Below, one piece after another: positions 7,566 through 10,388 of a stretch of 10,388 nt of DNA. Made by a program: the position numbers and the translations under genes. A model generated the notes under the pieces. That model did not search any database, was not told the origin of the DNA, and saw only the letters and a list, made by a program, of their open reading frames with translations. Position 1 is the first letter of the stretch. Each line of letters begins with the position of its first letter. The stretch is from Cyclobacteriaceae bacterium (GTDB lineage Bacteria > Bacteroidota > Bacteroidia > Cytophagales > Cyclobacteriaceae). The stretch covers positions 1-10,388 of the forward strand of contig JAOUKG010000031.1 in assembly GCA_029882725.1 (NCBI GenBank). The letters are read 5' to 3'.

Positions 7566-8586
7566 GGTGCGAATTTATGAAATTATCGATTTCCTTTACA
7601 ATTTTATCCTGCTCTATCAGAAACCCATCGTGACCATAATTGGAGGAAATACAGGCATAGTGACTCTCAGGAATGTGAGCGGTTATAAATTTTTGTTCTG
7701 ATGGGGGGATTAAGGTATCTGTGTCAATACCGATAATGAGTGATTTAGCACGAATACTTGACAGTGCTTTTTCTACAGAACCACGTCCACGGCCCAAATT
7801 GTGTGAATCAAGGGCTTTGGTAAGATGCCAGTAGGCGTAGGCATTAAACCTTTTTTCAAGTTTATCTCCCTGATACCGAATATAAGATTCTGCTTTGAAT
7901 CCATCCGTTCTATCGTCATTGTCTGTTTGTCTTTCTACATAGGAATCGAAAGTTCGATAACCCAATAAGCCAATTCCACGAGCGGCTTTCAGGCCCTTTG
8001 CCGCCGCTTTTTCATTTTTGTCTCCCCAGGTACCATCGGCTTCAATAGCCATTCTTTGTGTGGTATGGATGGCAATACTCCAGGCCGTTTCTTTTGCACT
8101 GGCTACAATAGCCATTATGTTTTTCAACGAATCACCCAACATTACGGCGAGTTCGAGTACCTGTTGGCCACCACAACTTCCTCCAATTGCAAAATAGATA
8201 TTATCAATATTCAAATGGTCTTTTAAAAGCAAGTGAAGCCTTGTAATATCCCGAAGTGTGAAGAAGGGAAAGTCTTTGTAAAAGGGCTCACCTGTTGCGG
8301 GGTCAGTGTCATTGGGATTGGTAGTTCCATAGAGTGATCCCAAAATATTGGCACATACGATAAAATGTTTTTCAGGATTGAAATAACCTTCCGGTCCTGC
8401 TACCTTCCCCCACCACTCTGGCACATTACTGTTGGCAGTGAGAGCATGGCAAACCCACACAACGTTGTCTTTTTTCTCGTTCAATGTTCCAAAGGTATGA
8501 TATCCAATTCGAGGATTTTCAATCACCTTCCCGGATTCCAGTTCAAAACTTCCCTGGTAATTAAAATGTTTAAGCCCCTCTATCAT
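7555..8586 (-). CDS. metX: Homoserine O-acyltransferase (MetX)
   Basis: This alpha/beta-hydrolase-fold enzyme activates homoserine by transferring an acyl group (acetyl in classical MetX, succinyl in some) from the CoA ester to its hydroxyl. The 343 residues show CHALTANS (46-53, oxyanion region), the NILGSLYG loop with DPATGEPF (80-102), the nucleophile elbow GGSCGGQ with S137, and the other triad members D290 (TDTLIPPSEQ) and H319 (YGHDGFL). Many MetX proteins have Met or Leu where C138 sits. Acetyl versus succinyl specificity cannot be fixed here, because the partner enzyme looks like MetZ (O-succinylhomoserine sulfhydrylase). The start ATG overlaps the metZ-like stop (ATGA) and the stop lies inside the osmC start, so all three genes are one translational chain. 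Confidence 0.92.
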   Translation of the reverse strand: MIEGLKHFNYQGSFELESGKVIENPRIGYHTFGTLNEKKDNVVWVCHALTANSNVPEWWGKVAGPEGYFNPEKHFIVCANILGSLYGTTNPNDTDPATGEPFYKDFPFFTLRDITRLHLLLKDHLNIDNIYFAIGGSCGGQQVLELAVMLGDSLKNIMAIVASAKETAWSIAIHTTQRMAIEADGTWGDKNEKAAAKGLKAARGIGLLGYRTFDSYVERQTDNDDRTDGFKAESYIRYQGDKLEKRFNAYAYWHLTKALDSHNLGRGRGSVEKALSSIRAKSLIIGIDTDTLIPPSEQKFITAHIPESHYACISSNYGHDGFLIEQDKIVKEIDNFINSHHGI

Positions 8587-9752
8587 TTTGAAATTCTTAT
8601 AGCGCGATCAATATCCTCAATAATATCTGTAATATTTTCAAGACCTGTTGAAATACGAATAAGTGAATCACTTACATATACAGATTCACGTTCTTCAGAT
8701 GTAAGTTTTGAATGAGTGGTAGATGCAGGATGGGTGGCGATGCTGCGTGTGTCTCCTAAATTGGCTGTAAGAGAAATCATTTCCAGCGCATCCAGAAATT
8801 TTTTCCCTCGTGCAATGCCTCCTTTTATTTCAAAACCAACCAGACCTCCTCCTTTTAGCATATACTTTTTTGCCAGATCGTAAGAACGATAACTTTCTAA
8901 ATGCGGGTAAGTAACTTGATTAACTTCAGGGTGTTCTTCAAGAAATTTAGCAAGTTGAAGTGCATTGTCGCAATGCCTGTCCATTCGCACCGCCAAAGTT
9001 TCAATGCTCTTACTTATTACCCAGGCATTAAAAGGGCTAAGTGTAGCACCTGTTCTTTTAATAAAGGTTTTTACAGTGTTAATATTCTTTTTTGATCCTG
9101 CAATAACTCCGCCAAGCACCCGACCTTGTCCGTCGAGGTATTTGGTGGCAGAATGTACAACCAGATCGGCCCCCCATTTGGCGGGTTGTTGAAGATAGGG
9201 AGTAGCAAAACAGTTATCAACAACTAGCAACGCTCCAACACTTTTGGCTAAACCCGATAAAAATTCGAGATCAATCATATCCAGAGCGGGATTGGAGGGA
9301 TTTTCTACAAACACTGCCTTAGTGTTGGGCTGTATGGCTTTTTCCCAGGACTGGTTATTGCGAATATCAGCATACGTAACAGAAATGTTCCATTGCGGCA
9401 ATACTTCGGTCATTACTTTGTGTGAATTGCCAAAAATTGAAGCAGAACTCACCACATGGTCGCCTGATTTCAGGAATGGTGCCAACGAAGCAAATACTGC
9501 TGCCATCCCAGAAGCGGTGGAAAAGGCATCTTCGGTACCTTCCAACAGACTCATTTTCTTTTCAAGCTCCTGGTTGTTGGGGTTGGAAAACCGCGAGTAT
9601 ATATTGCCTTCTTCTTCATCGGCAAATAGTGCCCTGGCCTGTTCAGCATCATTAAAAATATAGCTTGATGTCAAATAAAGAGGTACAGAGTGTTCTCTTT
9701 GTTGAGAGCGTTCGGCTTGTGTGCGGATTGCAAGTGTTTCAAATTTTTTCAT
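8583..9752 (-). CDS. metZ: O-acylhomoserine sulfhydrylase (MetZ-like, Cys/Met metabolism PLP enzyme)
   Basis: This trans-sulfuration-family PLP enzyme replaces the acyl group of O-acylhomoserine with sulfide to give homocysteine. I chose the ATG at 9752 (389 residues); a TTG two codons earlier (9758) is the only nearby alternative. Visible motifs are YSRFSNP (52-58, cofactor contacts from the neighbouring subunit), TASGMAA (79-85, phosphate cup), VENPSNP (149-155), VVDNCFATP (D179) and HSATKYLDGQGR with Schiff-base K204. The KYLDGQGRVLGG segment and the length near 390-400 favour MetZ over MetY (about 430). Cystathionine gamma-synthase or lyase is a possible alternative, but the direct ATGA junction with metX supports sulfhydrylation. 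It is the first gene behind the SAM riboswitch. No Shine-Dalgarno is present: the leader reads TCCTCC, the opposite sense, about 15-20 bases before the ATG. Confidence 0.88.
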   Translation of the reverse strand: MKKFETLAIRTQAERSQQREHSVPLYLTSSYIFNDAEQARALFADEEEGNIYSRFSNPNNQELEKKMSLLEGTEDAFSTASGMAAVFASLAPFLKSGDHVVSSASIFGNSHKVMTEVLPQWNISVTYADIRNNQSWEKAIQPNTKAVFVENPSNPALDMIDLEFLSGLAKSVGALLVVDNCFATPYLQQPAKWGADLVVHSATKYLDGQGRVLGGVIAGSKKNINTVKTFIKRTGATLSPFNAWVISKSIETLAVRMDRHCDNALQLAKFLEEHPEVNQVTYPHLESYRSYDLAKKYMLKGGGLVGFEIKGGIARGKKFLDALEMISLTANLGDTRSIATHPASTTHSKLTSEERESVYVSDSLIRISTGLENITDIIEDIDRAIRISK

Positions 9753-9826
9753 AACCAAATAATTTACGGAGGAAACAAAACCGAACCCTTGAATGATGAT
9801 ATAAGCTGATTGCTATTTGAACTTCG
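9753..9826 (-). promoter_or_regulatory. Riboswitch expression platform / metZ leader with competing hairpin
   Basis: Between the aptamer and the metZ ATG the RNA can form a second hairpin: GAGATAAGC (9834-9826, which includes the 3' strand of P1) can pair with GCTTATATC (9806-9798), 8 of 9 positions matching, across a 19-base loop. This excludes P1, so SAM binding would prevent it. No classic stem plus U-run terminator is obvious after it, so whether control is at transcription or translation is open. Confidence 0.5.
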
Positions 9827-9930
9827 CTTATCTCTCCCCATTCAGGGGTAGGAATTGGCACCATTCTGCATTTGCGGTCAGTGGTTGCCAAGGTTTCGCA
9901 GGGCCTAATCCCTCCACCTTTCATGATAAG
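9827..9930 (-). promoter_or_regulatory. SAM-I (S-box) riboswitch aptamer
   Basis: Read on the minus strand, this 104-base element matches the S-box consensus throughout. The P1 strands are CTTATC (9930-9925) and GATAAG (9832-9827). The conserved core follows in order: GGTGGAGGGA (9918-9909), GGCCC, GAAACC, TGGCAACCA with the kink-turn and pseudoknot partner (9890-9882), the P3 stem CCACTG/CAG-TGGT, GGTGCCAATTCC (9862-9851), and a P4 hairpin CCCC/GGGG (9836-9848). In this family SAM binding stabilises P1 and turns the downstream genes off. It sits 74 bases before metZ, the expected target. This is the most secure non-coding call in the window. Confidence 0.96.
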
Positions 9931-9947
9931 TATCACTAATTAAAGTA

Positions 9948-9980
9948 CAAATATAGGAAAGAATTGTTTGATTCTGCAAA
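9948..9980 (-). promoter_or_regulatory. Bacteroidota-type promoter of the SAM-regulated operon
   Basis: TATATTTG at 9955-9948 matches the -7 consensus TAnnTTTG and TTTG at 9980-9977 matches the -33 element, with 21 bases between them. Transcription would start near 9941-9943, about a dozen bases before P1 of the riboswitch, which is the expected arrangement. Confidence 0.7.
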
Positions 9981-10106
9981 ATTGTGAGCAGTATTGCCAA
10001 CGGTTAATTTAAAGCTTAGCCGATTTGCCGGATTAGGTGAGCCGTATAACCTGTATCTTCCTTGTAGTTAGTATCCCTTCAACGGTCAAGGTTTTCCAGT
10101 GATGCG

Positions 10107-10158
10107 ACCAATCTATATTCAACTTAGTTTTAGCAAAGATGAATATAGATCTTTTGGT
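10107..10158. repeat. 11-bp inverted repeat with extended stem
   Basis: ATCTATATTCA (10111-10121) is the exact reverse complement of TGAATATAGAT (10140-10150), leaving an 18-base loop. Flanking ACCA (10107-10110) and TGGT (10155-10158) extend the stem across a 4-base bulge (CTTT). No T-run follows on the plus strand, so it is not a standard terminator. Confidence 0.65.
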
Positions 10159-10288
10159 GGGTAGGTTTGATAGAAAAGGATGAGGTTAGCAAGTAAACTT
10201 ACTCTATTCAATCCGGGGGTCAGGCAGCAGATATAGAACATCTAAAAACCAAGAGTTAAAAACAAAATACCGTTTCAGGAAAATTAGA

Positions 10289-10300
10289 CGTTTATAAACG
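10289..10300. repeat. Perfect 12-bp palindrome CGTTTATAAACG
   Basis: CGTTTATAAACG reads identically on both strands. CCGTTT at 10270-10275 can alternatively pair with AAACGG at 10296-10301. It could be a dimeric repressor site or chance in AT-rich DNA. Confidence 0.4.
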
Positions 10301-10325
10301 GATAATTTGTTTGAAAATCCCGATC

Positions 10326-10369
10326 TTACGAACCTTTCGAAGGTTTGGAACCTTCGAAAGGTTTCGTAA
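10326..10369. repeat. Long nested inverted repeat (REP-like palindrome or bidirectional terminator)
   Basis: The left arm (10326-10345, 20 bases) and right arm (10349-10369, 21 bases) are reverse complements except for one extra base, around a TGG loop. Each arm is itself an inverted repeat: AACCTT-TCG-AAGGTT on the left and AACCTT-CGA-AAGGTT on the right. The element can therefore form one long hairpin or two short ones. Neither side has a clean T-run, which argues against a simple intrinsic terminator. Confidence 0.85.
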
Positions 10370-10388
10370 AACGAGTATTTTGGTCAAA

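Larger units (their letters stand above)
9981..10388. other. Non-coding right end with inverted repeats
   Basis: I see no convincing gene in these 408 bases on either strand. The longest notable open stretch is a start-less minus-strand frame of 50 codons (10185-10036, stop at 10035-10033). No tRNA or rRNA is recognisable. The region holds three inverted repeats listed separately. It could be the 3' flank of a neighbouring gene, a remnant of a mobile element, or contain a small RNA. Confidence 0.5.

Noticed and set aside
9739..9936. A 65-codon minus-strand open frame running through the leader
   Set aside because: It coincides with the SAM-I aptamer and runs into the metZ start region in another frame; the conservation is explained by RNA structure.
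10039..10047. GAGCCGTAT resembling the 5' strand of group II intron domain V
   Set aside because: No matching ACGGTTC strand follows at hairpin distance; only ACGGTC occurs about 35 bases on, so domain V cannot be drawn.
10139..10183. Short plus-strand frame starting MNIDLLVGRFDRKG (14 residues)
   Set aside because: It is too short, lies in the stem of the inverted repeat, and has no supporting signal.
10205..10220. TTCAATCC resembling a tRNA T-loop
   Set aside because: The flanking bases do not pair into a T-stem, and no acceptor or anticodon arm is found.

Overview
The window is AT-rich DNA from a member of the Bacteroidota (a Cytophagia- or Flavobacteriia-like lineage; I cannot resolve further). 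The evidence is a large cell-surface protein with a type B type IX secretion (T9SS) C-terminal domain, a PorP/SprF-family outer-membrane partner directly behind it, promoter-like TAnnTTTG elements, and starts that generally lack Shine-Dalgarno sequences.

Layout, left to right. (1) 1-495, minus: the N-terminal 165 residues of a two-helix membrane protein that runs off the left edge. (2) 496-683: a divergent AT-rich intergenic region with one candidate promoter element for the plus-strand pair. (3) 684-5122, plus: a two-gene T9SS unit, a 1046-residue multidomain adhesin-like secreted protein and a SprF-like protein, joined by an ATGA stop/start overlap. The SprF-like protein carries an unusual, extremely basic, repeat-containing C-terminal tail of about 120 residues. 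(4) 5124-9752, minus: five closely packed genes transcribed from right to left, metZ-like, metX, an OsmC-family gene, an aromatic-type aminotransferase and tyrA. They end only one base from the convergent sprF-like gene. (5) 9753-9980: the leader of that operon, containing a very clear SAM-I (S-box) riboswitch, a candidate competing hairpin as expression platform, and a good Bacteroidota-type promoter. (6) 9981-10388: no supported gene, but several inverted repeats, including a nearly perfect nested palindrome close to the right edge.

How the genes work together. The minus-strand operon makes homocysteine (hence methionine) by direct sulfhydrylation: MetX acylates homoserine and the MetZ-like enzyme replaces the acyl group with sulfide. 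The SAM riboswitch should shut this off when SAM is plentiful. The same transcript appears to continue into an OsmC-type thiol peroxidase, an aminotransferase and prephenate dehydrogenase, which would place part of tyrosine synthesis under SAM control. The plus-strand pair is a classic T9SS substrate and partner arrangement, producing a surface-exposed, repeat-rich protein.

The features most worth following up are the SAM-riboswitch-led methionine/tyrosine operon, the polybasic tail on the SprF-like protein, and the structured non-coding right end.
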